This document shows, piece by piece, positions 45,720-56,544 of a stretch of DNA of 64,000 bases. The notes beneath the pieces are model-generated. The model had not been told where the DNA came from. It ran no database searches and saw only the letters and a program-made list of their open reading frames with translations. Position 1 is the first letter of the stretch. Every line of letters begins with the position of its first letter. Position numbers and translations under genes: made by a program. This DNA comes from Deroplatys truncata (Eukaryota > Arthropoda > Insecta > Mantodea > Mantidae). The stretch covers positions 261,029,816-261,093,815 of the forward strand of contig CM060975.1 of assembly GCA_030765065.1 (NCBI GenBank), written 5' to 3'.

Positions 45720-46125
45720 TGATTATAATACCTGAGCTGCTGGAGGATATCCATATGATCTTCGGCAGCGCACGTAGTGGCAGCATGATGGCGCACCAGC
45801 TCACCTCTCCGGGGGTGTCAAAATGTTTTCCACGAACATTTTCCGGCGAGGGGATCGGAAGAGGTGATCCAGTTCATTGTCCTGCCCGATCACCTAATTT
45901 GACACCAATATATTTTTTTTGTTTCTGCCGTCATCTTAAAGCCCTTGTTTATGAACACCGATCGAACCCGAACAGGACCTAATAGCAAGGTTACTAATTG
46001 ACTTTGACACAGTTAGGAAAATGCCAGGAATGTTTGAACGAGTGTGACTGTGGATGATGCTGCGCTGCAATGCTGAATTGAGACTGATAGAGGACCTTTC
46101 AACAGTTCTTGTAATGTTGAAGAAT
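45720..46125 (+). pseudogene. DDE transposase C-terminal remnant, same family as 29795-30190
   Basis: In one frame GIGRGDPVHCPARSPNLTPI (about 45850-45910) is followed by YFFCFCRHLKALVYEH, matching the IGRGGP..WPARSPDLTPLDFF and LK..VY blocks. Upstream in another frame is QHDGAPAHL (45784-45810), the second catalytic Asp region. Downstream MPGMFERV (46021-46045) matches the P.MFERV tail. The first half is missing. It lies between two inverted family A LTRs but in DNA unrelated to LTR retrotransposons. Confidence 0.72.
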
Positions 46126-46159
46126 TTTTTTTTTGTTTAGAAGTTGTATTGTAGTTATA

Positions 46160-46232
46160 CTTTGTGGAGCCGAACACTTGATGAAGTAACTGCCCCACGT
46201 ATGGTACAAAGTTTCCGGTGGCCTTCGCACCA
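46160..46232 (-). promoter_or_regulatory. Family A leader after copy 5
   Basis: The minus strand gives ggtgcgaaggccaccggaaa, then ccatacgtggggcagttact (complement of 46189-46208) and ttcggctccacaaag (complement of 46162-46176). These are two primer-site-like units. Confidence 0.5.
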
Positions 46233-47033
46233 ATTTTTGAAAAATTAACTTTGTAATTTGAATGTTTCTTTAATATTGTATATATTTATGTTAGCCTGGG
46301 CTACGTGATTATTAAATTGTAGAAACTTGTTTCTCTTAACAGGGTGTGATACGGCAAAGAATGTAGGCGTACACAGATTATAATTTTTACTTCACTCCTT
46401 TTATTAATCCTTGACACGATTAAATAACACTTCACTGATATAGAGAGCTGTGAGATTATTTATTATTTATTTGCACTTTTTAAACTCATACATTTTATAA
46501 TATCCTCGCCGTAATGAATCTTTGTCTCACATTAGATACGTACTAATCTTCTCGAGGACGCGTCTCGCGTCCATTTAGGAACGCTGTCTACAAGCAACTA
46601 ATTTCTGAATTTGTACAATTTGCTCTATTTCAGTGTCTGATTGGCTAATCCTATTCCAATAGAAAATACCTTTATTTAAACTAAGCTTTTTCTGGTTGTT
46701 AATTGGCTGTTTTATAAACTGTTTAAAAAATTACATTATTGTTTCCAAGAATTGCTAGTAGCATTATTAAATTTTCCAATTCATTGTTGCCTCAAGGTTA
46801 CCTCATTGTTAGCAACTTTTGACATATTCTCACATCACCACATTATTAAATTACGTAATACATTCACATAACATTATTATACATGTACACAATAATATAA
46901 ACATATACAATGACTGTAACATACTCTTTTTATATATCGTTATATACATATATTGCTTTAAGGCGGGCTGTTATTTAATTTATATATTATATAATTAGAC
47001 TGAAATCATTTAAGTGTTAAAAATACTGCCGCA
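46233..47033 (-). mobile_element. LTR-like repeat family A, copy 5
   Basis: The reverse complement starts tgcggcagtatttttaacac (end 47033), with the CCAAT/ATTGG set near 46640-46710 and cacgtagcccaggc near 46290. With copy 4 it forms an inverted pair spanning 44162-47033. Confidence 0.75.
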
Positions 47034-47339
47034 ATGTATGTTGGTATTTTAATTGTATTATTGAGTGCAATGCCCTTAAAGTGTATTCAGTAAGTAGGAG
47101 TTCAAAGGGTTCGATTAATTGTTATAATTGTGAAACATTTCCTGACATAGGTTCCTATATGAAAGTTGTTCATAATTGTCTCGTCTATTATCCATAAAGT
47201 TTTCTAACATAGTCGCAGAATCACCCCATATATTGTGGGGAATGAATTCAAACAAAAGAAAGCCACTATAAAAATAAATAAAAAGAATACAAAAGAAAAA
47301 AAGACAGTATCGCAATCTTCCTCAATAGAGCATTACCAA

Positions 47340-47785
47340 TGTATCACGCTTCTGAACTTGCAATATGGAATACTTCCAAAACGGCTAACATACGAATAAA
47401 TTTATTTTACACAAATTGAGTATTGCGATTAGCATTTGCTTTATCTCTAGTAAGCTCTTGTTTATCTCATGGTTTTATAGTTACACAAAATCCATTCAAA
47501 TAAGGGGACCTCATGGGCTAGTCACAGAACAATTCAGGGTATACATTTCATTTCTCATATAAATATATCAATCTTAGTTATGTTGTTTTAGTCAACATCG
47601 TTGAAGCCGTTTTGAGCAAATAAAATAATGAAAAATATCTAATATAAAGGGTAGCTTGGAGAGAGGGATTTTCTTGATTGTCTTCGCGTCAAAGCCTTGG
47701 TAGATGCTGAACTTAAATTACCAAGTTGATATTTATCCGACTTTTGGTCCTTGCACTATGCTGATCACAGACAGACAGACAGACA

Positions 47786-47824
<39 letters not shown>

Positions 47825-47955
47825 GCGAGCGCAAACTTTTCTCTAAGAGTACTTTTTTGGGATTCTAGGAAATCAAAGCATATATTTTAGGTGAAACCTT
47901 TGTATCGAAATTTTGGGTGTCTGCAATACTTCCTCTATCTACTATAATGCCAGGA
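47340..47955 (-). repeat. Family C, copy with long CA microsatellite
   Basis: In order: a degraded 3' half, gtttagtcaacatcgttgaa, gggtagcttggagagaggga, the agatgctgaacttaaattac phrase, an ACAG/CA run (47766-47820), the tttttgggattctaggaaa phrase, and the 5' end ctgcaatacttcctctatct. Confidence 0.7.
47766..47820. repeat. (ACAG)n(AC)n microsatellite in family C
   Basis: About four ACAG units, then about eighteen AC units, at the shared internal position of family C. Confidence 0.92.
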
Positions 47956-48099
47956 CAGTTCTCCCTGAATGAGGTTTTTTCCAGGTTTTCCTCACATCTC
48001 ATAACTGGCAATTGTTGGAGAGGTAGACTAAACTTAGGCCTGGAGCGTTAGTTTCTCAACTATAATTTAATTTTACGCTGATAAGGGCGCTCACAATTG

Positions 48100-49035
48100 G
48101 AAGGATGGTCAAGAAGAGATATCCGCCTCGCCGAACTGCGCCAGTAAAAACCTCCGCCGCTCACCCGACATACGCTAAGGGGGACACACTTATACCGTCG
48201 CCACCGAGGCTATTTAGGCCATTTCACCTCTAGCCACTGCCGCCGCAAACGCCGACACTTCAACCAACCAGCGCTGCATCTCAATGGAACCCCGCCCCCC
48301 AACCTTCGTCGACAGACACTATTGACAGCACCACCAGTGCCTCTTTGAAGGCACAGTGCACTCATCTAGGGGAGCTCATTCCACAGGATCTTCCGCCGCA
48401 GCTCAACAACAGTGACTTTCAGCAATGAGGGACACCAGATCACCACACCAAGAGAACCGTCATCACTTATCCGGTTGGCGCTCACAGACCCTGGTGACAT
48501 CGAGGCGGCCTTAAGGGTGGGCCTGTCCTTGTTTGGCGGCGCAAACATCTAGGTTAGCTGAGTAGATCGTCAGGTACTCTGCCACCACTGCTGTGCATTC
48601 GGATGTGTCCAACTGCGATGCTTAATCCAGGTGTCACTACTGCGGCACTGCCAATCTCGCCGTCGAATGCACAGGACAATCGCGTGGAACCGCCACCGAA
48701 GCTGTGTCACCTGTGATGACTATGACAATTTTAAGGGCAAGGTGCAGTATTCCCTATACCCACACTGTCGCCTCCAGCCTCCTCAGTGAGTTCGCAGCCA
48801 GCCCCAGGACGCTACTTCCCTCTCCACCTCTTCCGTAACTTCCCATTCTGGCATCCAGGACCCTAACAAGGTCATGGCTGTCACCCGGCACAACCTTCAC
48901 CCACTCATGGCGATGTGCCGGAGCTTCACCTACGCACTCTTCTCCATTCCAATTTCTCCTCTCCTTAACTTCCCTTCCTTTCCAACATCCCGTACTCCTC
49001 CCCCCAAATAAAACCATTCAATGTACCACTAATTT
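48100..49035 (+). pseudogene. Zinc-knuckle ORF1/gag-like remnant of a non-LTR retrotransposon
   Basis: A GC-rich island. One frame reads IRLALTDPGDIEAALRVGLS (48469-48528) then LFGGANI and a stop. This resembles the fold that precedes the zinc knuckles in Jockey/X-element-like nucleic-acid-binding proteins. The same frame continues to CHHCCAFGCVQLRC (48580-48621), a first Cys-rich knuckle. After a frameshift comes RCHYCGTANLAVEC (48629-48670), a second with C..C and final C, but Asn where His is usual. Pro/Ser/Thr-rich text on both sides fits such ORF1 proteins. No reverse transcriptase follows; an LTR of family B begins at 49070. The family clade is an inference. Confidence 0.6.
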
Positions 49036-49069
49036 CGTCACCGTATGTAGTGGTACCGTATAGTAATAG

Positions 49070-49916
49070 TGGACGTTGTCGCGGTATTCTGTCGTTATCT
49101 TTTTTACTTGGCGCCTGTTATTGTTTTACTATTTTGAATTTTGGGTTCTTTGTCCTCCGGCTAGCTATTATTACTCAGTCGAGCAAATATCTCTTGAGCA
49201 GGGCGTGTAAATGGAAGGGAGTTGTTACTAAAAGATAACACTGATAAAAGAATTTGTTTTTGCATTTTTATTGCCGTCACACTTAATTAATTTCACATAT
49301 TTAATCTTGATACACGCCTGACTGAAACTGTTATATTTCCGAATGTAATTACAATCACTTATTTGCCGCGTACTATTAATTCGCGTACTTCACATTTTTG
49401 TAACTAACTTTACGACGCGAGAGATTCTGTAGAATTGCGTAATGTGTACTTCGTGAATGCTTCCTTAGAACTGCCTGACGTGTAACTCGCGAGAGAGATT
49501 TCTTAGAACTGCGCGATACTTGCTTTTGGCTCACGAATTTATACTCCCTCACCCCGATATGCCTAAACATTATAACAGAGCTGCTATTGGTTACTAAAGC
49601 GCGCCAACATTAGCGTCTATTTTATCAGCCAATCATAATTACAAACACATACACTCTAGGAAAGATATTCCCTCCATTTCTAAAGAAAGGCACGCTATTC
49701 TGACGTCATTTGTTTGTCTCTTCTAATTGATAAACAACTCACCCCATCGCTTCATTGTTACCCACTCCTATTGTCAGTTTCAGTGATGCCGTTTAAATTT
49801 ATTTCCTAACAATGTTTATAGCTAACAAACATCTAAAATCATTGTCATACAATAATGTTAATTTACACTACAATCACTCTGGCATTCACAGTGTTGTGAT
49901 ATAAAATACTACCTCA
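49070..49916 (-). mobile_element. LTR-like repeat family B, copy 1
   Basis: The reverse complement starts tgaggtagtattttatatca (end 49916), closely echoing the family A start. It is shared over about 800 bp with 58620-59422. Common words on the plus strand are tcctccggctagctatta, gcagggcgtgtaaatgg, agataacactgataaaagaa, gcgcgccaacattagcgtct, cacgctattctgacgtcatt and ttgtcagtttcagt. The gacgtcat word is a CRE-type site. No coding region is attached. Confidence 0.72.
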
Positions 49917-50139
49917 ACGTTAAACACTATTGAGAACTCTACTTTACGGAGAGAAAGTAAAAATGCAGCTATAGTGTTAAGACCAATGGATATTCTTATA
50001 GAAAGTTCAAACGTTTAGCAAGAAGCAGTTAATGGGGTATTAAGCAAAGACGGAGTTGTGGACACTAATCTCCAAGTTAAAAAGTTCAGGAATGGTTCGG
50101 AAGGTAGCGATGTGCAACTTCAGTCCATAATAATTCACT
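49917..50139. other. No recognisable feature
   Basis: AT-rich, nothing supportable. Confidence 0.35.
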
Positions 50140-50325
50140 ATAGTCAGGGGCACTCACTAAGACGAGTAGGGAAGCTAGGAGGAGAGGGAGTGCACTGTCT
50201 TTTTCTTTCATTCTCGCTCTCTATGCACTGACAGATCACGTGACTCAAAGCAATGCCTCGGAGTCACGTGACTTGGTTGCACTCGCCCTCCTACTTGTGT
50301 GCTCCCTATTCTGAATACCTAAAGA
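50140..50325. mobile_element. Inverted-repeat element with nested CACGTG palindromes (MITE-like)
   Basis: The outer arms are imperfect: agtagggaagctaggaggag (50168-50187) faces the complement of ctcctacttgtgtgctccct (50288-50307). An inner pair atcacgtgactc (50235-50246) and gagtcacgtgac (50261-50272) is inverted with one mismatch and a 14-base loop. Each contains a CACGTG E-box. No transposase is present. Confidence 0.45.
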
Positions 50326-51802
50326 CAGGAATCTTGTTCTCTAATAATCCTTTTAATATTATGCATTTATGCATTGAAAGCTTCCATAATATGCATATAA
50401 ATATGACTCCGATTGGGTATCTGCAGGAAAGATTTTGGAATTGAATATACTAAAATGTTTTCTTATATGTAAATTAGTAGGCTTCATTTTTATAAATTGT
50501 AAAAGATACCGAACAATAAAATTAAATAAATTTAGTATTACTACAATTTATTATAAACAGGGATAACTTATTAACAACCACCTTCATACCTCGGCTACGG
50601 CCAGACAAGGCGGGGATTCACGGATGTGACGTGACCTATTGATTGCTTTGCGTGTGAGCTCCATCAATGTTGGCTAGTTTGAAGACTGACTCATGGTACA
50701 TATTCTGAAATATCGAAATTTTTGAATTACATATAAATTAAATGTATTTATAAAACAAGCATGCAAAATAAACGAATATGTGGCATAATAAGCAAACTAC
50801 TGACATGTTAATATGCGTATTAACAAAATAGGCAAAATATGCAACATAAAATATTGTTTAATTGTTTAAAATTAATTCACATTCACATAATTAATTCACG
50901 TACCAAGTGAGAATTCTTTCTGACAGCAGAGAAGATATATACAGTTGCATTAAAATCCTGTCCTACTAATACCCGACCAAGGGTGCCATAGCGACACCGA
51001 CAATGGATATGACATCATCAGTAAGGATGCAGCTGAATGCAGTCACAAACCTTAATAATGTTCTCGTACCTTCTAGAGTTTCAAGTCAATTGGACTATCC
51101 CTTATCGCTTAAACATTAACGTACTGCTTCGTGATTCTCCAGCGTTGCCACTGTTTTTTTACATTGATAGGAAGAAATCAAAGATTAATTTGAAACAATT
51201 AATATAGTGACCACTGTGCAAGGTTACCTACGAGCAAAGAATTGCACTAGATGGAGAGCTGCAGTGGACCTTTGTTGCAAAAAGCGAGGGGTGTATTTAG
51301 CGCTATGGATGGTAAACAGTTGTGATGTTATGCATACCATGCAATGAGATAGCGTACTCTAAAACAAACTTAAATATGGATGTTTATTGCGTCACTTAAT
51401 TATTAACCAATTCAAATACTAGTTTATTAGCCTTTCAGTAAGATCAAAAGACCCAGCGGAGGGCGAGGGATTTTTTTTTCACGCGGAATATCCTAACCAT
51501 GTCAAATAATGTTGTCGCAGATTTACGGTACGTAAAAGAACCTCAAGCCTGATAAGGAGGCCTCTGACCAAAATTTCCGGCCTTTCAAGTCCAATATAGA
51601 ATGGGACGCCAAGGACCATAGTGTCCTAAAAGAGCGCAGTTAAAGAGCGTCCAACAATAACATTCAATTTAAATTAAATTAAGATAAATACCAAGGTTTT
51701 ATACGAAAAAAACACCGACTTTATTGCATTTCTGGTTTTTTAATGTAGCTAATGAAAGAGGATAAAAATCAGAAGAAGATTTAAATGCTGGTTTATGTGC
51801 TA
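50326..51802. other. No recognisable feature (1.5 kb)
   Basis: AT-rich, with poly-A/T words. No family, tRNA box or protein motif that I can support. Confidence 0.4.
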
Positions 51803-52185
51803 TTTTGAGATAGCATTCATTCATTATCTGTTTACCGTCCTCTTATGTAGGACTTACACCCCCCAGGACTTACAAGCGGGTGCCTGGGGTCAGAGGCCCG
51901 TCGAGGAGCAGACACTCATGGATCAGACAGAGCATCCAGGATGGGTGATCAGCCCGATGCCTGGTATGGGATGAAGAAGTAGATGAAATGGATGAAAGGA
52001 AAGGTGATGATGGAGAAGTTGGTGGAATGAATGGCGGGGGAAACCGGAGAACCCGGAGAAAACCCGCCCAGACGCCGCTTCGTCCACCACAAATCCCACA
52101 TGCAGGTCCCTGGGATTGAACCCGGGCCGCCTCGGTGGGAGGCGAGTGGTCTAACCACTCGGCCACGGCGCCTTTTGAGATAGCA
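51803..52185 (-). repeat. tRNA-derived SINE with intact 13-bp target-site duplication
   Basis: The repeat ttttgagatagca occurs at 51803-51815 and 52173-52185, exactly flanking a 357-bp insertion. The minus strand starts gcgccgtggccgagtggtta (A-box region, tRNA-Leu/Ser-like) with a ggttcaatccc B box (complement of 52112-52123). After a ttttctccgggttctccggt body it ends in gataatgaatgaatg. A short tandem tail and a 13-bp duplication fit LINE-driven retroposition. The intact duplication suggests a fairly recent insertion. ORFs at 51870-52212 lie inside it and are not genes. Confidence 0.85.
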
Positions 52186-52509
52186 ATGTATTAAAATTAC
52201 TGCTGGGTACAAAAAATAGGGAGATAGGATTTTTGTAGCTGCTTACAAAATAATCTCTGGGTTTCAGCGTTAAGGCAGCGTGTGCACCTATTGGTTTTGA
52301 AGAAGTACATGGAGATATCCAAAATCCGGTTTTATTAAATGTTGCTCAAGATGAATTTTGCACATACATACACACCTTATATTTTCAGAGGAAACACATT
52401 TGGAAAATAAAACAAATAATATGTCTATTAGCTTATTAAATTCCAATGATTATTACTACGAGTGTGTAGAGCACTGTGTGTTCAGATGTTGGAGTTTCCA
52501 TTATAAGAT

Positions 52510-53105
52510 AATTGTATTACATACAGGGAGTGTGGTGGCAGAAATCTTGTTTACCATTCATCAACATCGGACAGCTGCAGACAACAGCTCGCGTTCGGAA
52601 TACATGCCACTTATGTATATATAAATCGTTGCCTACGGGCAGCCGGGGACAGCGCATCTCGACCCGCTTACCTGGCGGCTGCGTGCTTCTAATGATCGGT
52701 CCGTCAGAACAATAACCCTTGCAATAAATTATTACGTACCGCTTCCCAGCAATTTGGTAATTACGCTCCAGAAGACTCCCTTCGACAGGTTCTAGTAGCT
52801 TCCCCTTCGGAAACATTCCGCTTTGTATGTGGGGCCTAACTAGTCCTTAGTTGGACAGTTCAGTTAGTTAAGAAGTTACGAAGTTAAAAGTGGACAGTTA
52901 AAGGTGAACAGTGCCGAGTGCAGTTCAGCAGTTGAGTTTTGAGTTGTGACTCAGCAGTTCAGTTGCGAGTTGTGATTCAATAGATCAGTTGTGTTTTGTT
53001 CTGAGTATGTATCGGTGACTCAAATGTAATATTTGTGCTATGCTGGCTGCCTAAGTGATAAATAAAGTGTGCCTTGGAGTAACTGGTACTTTCACTTGTT
53101 ACAAT
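52510..53105 (+). mobile_element. LTR-like or leader-like block
   Basis: It has a TATA-like atgtatatataaatcg (52613-52628), a stretch of repeated gttcag/gttgtg words (52857-52995) typical of retrotransposon LTR/leader DNA, and an aataaag polyadenylation-like signal (53061). About 40 bases further it closes with cacttgttaca. No second copy in the window confirms it, and the target duplication is unclear. Confidence 0.35.
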
Positions 53106-54059
53106 ACGTATATTTTATTTCCAATACTACAAAGAGTGACAGTGACTCTCAACTCATACAAATCTAAAGGCTTAAGGTTTATGTTATTGCCGGTGAGTGC
53201 AAAGACGTGGCAAAATTGATCTTCCTGCTCTGGACGTCGCACCTGCATAATCCATTCATAATTATCCTTGCACAATATGCAGTGAACGCAGGAAGTTTAC
53301 CGAACTGCACTTCTGCAATAATAAGTAAATATAATGCAAATAAACCATAACATTTTCCTTCTAGTAATGTGCATCCAATTAACGTATATAAACTGCTCCT
53401 CAGGGAAAGTTGGCAGAATATGTTCTCTAAGTCATGTGAATTATGAACTTTGCAGCGAATCCGAGTCAAACTTCAACATCTATGATGCTAATTATCGTCC
53501 TAAAATAACATACATATCTTAATCTCGAGTGTGGGCCACGTTGCCTTCCGGCTGTACTCGTGTATCAACAGCATTATTCGATTCCTCGCCTGTGCAAATA
53601 TACTTACTACGTTCTCGGTTGAATCTGTTTTCTGCCCTCATTACCACGGGAGTTTGCCTATGGGATAGCGTACTTCACGAACACCTGAGTAATTTTCGAG
53701 TGTTCTTGCTAACTTGTTATCGTTAAGGAGAGGTAATATGAATGAAAATAGAATTTAAATGTTTGCTAAGAGATTTTGTTAACTCATTGTCGCCACCTTA
53801 AGCGGAACATCAAACAGTAGTTTGTCACGGGACTGAGAGCTGTAGTCTTAGACGCTTCAGCATTAGAATTAGCTTGACTCTCATGGGGAATAAATTTGTG
53901 GACTCAAAAAATATTGATAGCATTTATCTGTAAACCTGGGGTTCAAATAACGATTGTATCTGACATTGCTTTTATAAAATACATATTTAAACAAATATTA
54001 AATTACCACTGAAATAACATATCAATAGCTTTTACATAGTTTGTAGTGATACATGTATA
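53106..54059. other. No recognisable feature
   Basis: Short open stretches only; none has a motif. Confidence 0.35.
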
Positions 54060-54905
54060 TTTTAAGTATACTTAAAATATTGTGTGTTACATTCACAAAG
54101 CTTTGTCCACCCACTATAATTTATTTTTGGTATTTCTTCTAGAAATATTGTTACAAAACCCTGTTTTTCTGCTTCAGGTAATTTGCATGAACGTTTGCAG
54201 AAATGCTTTCATTATACATATCTTTGTAGATAAGGGAAGGCGAGGGAATGGTCAAGTCTCTCACCGTTAAATATGGTGAGCTTGAAGTTCCATACTTTTT
54301 GCTACACTTTTTGCAAGAAATAAAAAAAAGTATGACAGGTTGTTAGAGAGCTTAAAGCAGTAGCAACGAATGTCTCTGAAACGGTCAATACCAAAAAAAA
54401 AAAAAAAAAGGTTTAATATACATTATATTCTTAAACAATATTTCCTGTATGCAGCTGTTCTCTAGCTCTTATAGTTTACCGGTTGCTAAAATTATGCAAA
54501 ATTTATTCAGAATAAACAGGATTTCACTGATCATTCATACAAAGTTTAAGCTATAGATTTTACTCATTTGGATTACCTTGGATACGTGTTATTTTTATTA
54601 AAGTTACTATCCAATTTTTAGAAAATTAAAAATAAAAAAATGTTCAATGTAAATGGTAGGTTAGAAAATGTTAGTGTCGTATCCTTGGATGACACCAAAC
54701 TTAAATACAAAATTTGGTATTTATTAAACGTTTTCCTGCTTTAGTTATTCTGTACTTACACATACAGCATGCACACACGCACAGACCGTTTCTGAAAGCA
54801 GCTCTTGAGTTCAGTGGACCTAAAAATGTATATTCAGTAAAATTCCAGTATAGAAGTTTTGGGCGGAACAGAATACTTCCTCCATCTACAAAAACTCTCG
54901 CAGAG
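54060..54905 (-). repeat. Family C, near-complete copy
   Basis: From the 3' end it has gtgtgttacattcacaaagc, ttccatactttttgct, aatgtctctgaaacggtca, an A17 run (54398), gtttaccggttgctaaaatt, tcgtatccttggatgacacc, a short cacacgcacag at the microsatellite site (54772), ccagtatagaagttttggg, and the 5' end gaatacttcctccatctac. Confidence 0.78.
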
Positions 54906-54929
54906 GAATTTTAAAAAGTAAATTATTTG

Positions 54930-55235
54930 TTTGCTTCGGAATTGTTACCCTCTCCATCATTTATCTGTGGTGTTACTACACCTATTTCACCAGAAACGTT
55001 TATAGGAAACACACGTTTTGAGGTCATCCCAATCCAAAAGGATAGTTTCTTTAGAAAAATGTTTCATGTGTGTATGTAGCATAAATCATGAGCCGAATTT
55101 CATATTAAATATGGTGGCGTTTTGAGAATGTGAGGCAAAATTGTTCAAGAAAATCTCCAAACCAAAACAACCATATATATGGAACTTTTTCGATACTTTT
55201 CTACTTTCTCAAAACTCTTTGGAGGCTGTTCATTC
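54930..55235 (+). repeat. Family C, 5' fragment
   Basis: ttcaccagaaacgtttatag, aggaaacacacgttttgagg, a short gtgtgtatgtag, and ttcaagaaaatctccaaacc follow in family order. It forms an inverted pair with the preceding copy and abuts the mariner 3' half. Confidence 0.55.
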
Positions 55236-55239
55236 TCAG

Positions 55240-55921
55240 CAAGAGTTATATAGCATGAAAATCGTAAGAAATGGGCAAATGAGCCCGAAACAAAACGACA
55301 GTCGATGGAATGGCTTCAACCTAACTCTCCACAGAAGAAGAAATCCAAAGCTTGCGCCGGTAAGGTCATAATTACCTTGTTTTGGGACTGTGAGGATGTA
55401 TACTCATTGATGTGCTGCCAAGGATGTGCTGCCATTGATTCTGAAGCATATGTGAACACATTAAACAAACTCAAGATGAGCTTCCAGAGTCTTCGGCGTC
55501 ATATCAACCCGAATGATTGTTTGATTAAACACGATAACGCTCCGCCTCATACAAGTTTGAGGACTTTGGAACACATCACTAAACAGAGTTGAACAATATT
55601 AAACTTTACAGCCCTGCCATAACTCCCTCAAACTTCTACTTGTTTGGGCCATTAAGAGATGTCATTCGTGGAAGACATGTTGAGGCTGACAAAGAGTGAT
55701 TCGCACAATGGTGTTCTTGACCAGAACAACTAGTGGTACCGACAGGGCATACACACCCTTTTATCTCTCTGAAGAAGGCCATAGAACGGGGAGGATATTA
55801 TGCGGAAAAATAGGGAATGTAGAAAAAAACATCATTCTTTCTTGTTTGTAAGTTTCATTGTGTTCAGTAAATAATTGTTGGAGAAAAAATGTGGTGCGTT
55901 ACTCTGTGTGCGACCCTCGTA
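55240..55921 (+). pseudogene. mariner transposase, 3' half, with right terminal repeat
   Basis: RQSMEWLQPNSPQKKKSKA in one frame joins KVIITLFWDCEDVY and then SLMCC, NDCLIKHDNAPPHTS (second catalytic Asp). After a frame change YSPAITPSNFYLFGPLRDV (from 55607) has Asn where the third catalytic Asp of PSD is expected. The right end reads gtgtgcgaccctcg followed by TA (55920-55921), matching a mariner terminal repeat. The left half is missing at the junction with family C DNA. This copy is inactive. Confidence 0.8.
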
Positions 55922-56544
55922 TATTATTATAGAATAATCCTAAAAAAATAGGAATGTGAAATAACGACGTAGAGAGGGTGAGTGAGTATATGCATATACA
56001 CATTTAGATTACTAAATGTAACACATTTGCTCTTTGTTCACATAAATGACTTTCTACAGGAAACCTATTTGTGCCCATTTAATTTCAACTCCTAAGTGAC
56101 TAAAATCTTACGTTAGAGTAACGACAGACATTACTTATGAAGATGGATTTCATGTTTCGTAATTAGGATGTCGAGTGTACTGGTTCCCTCCTTAGTGTCC
56201 TACTAAAGCATTGCGTCAGGACCTTGTACTTAAAGCTGCAAAATGAATTCCTCTTATTCTGGTTAATTTACCTCGCTGTAACTATAAGGTGATATAACGA
56301 CGGGTTTTCAGTGGATTATTTGGTACACATGGACCAGTATATGCCAAACCGTACCATTTGTTCCAGTAACTTGTTGGTAATAGTTCAGTTGTGCAACATC
56401 TTCTGTTTATCCTATGGATTTAGTTGGCAGTTAGGACGTTGTGGTCGATAAATATAACTGTTTTGTAGTCAGTACAATGCCCAAACTGAACGTTATAATT
56501 ATATATTTTCCGTATTTCAATTTTATATACTCTAATCTGTGAGA
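55922..56544. other. No recognisable feature
   Basis: AT-rich, nothing supportable. Confidence 0.35.

Noticed and set aside
44162-47033. A foldback transposon or full-length LTR retrotransposon bounded by copies 4 and 5
   Set aside because: The repeats are inverted, whereas the two LTRs of one element are direct. The interior is unrelated, and solitary copies (1 and 6) exist.
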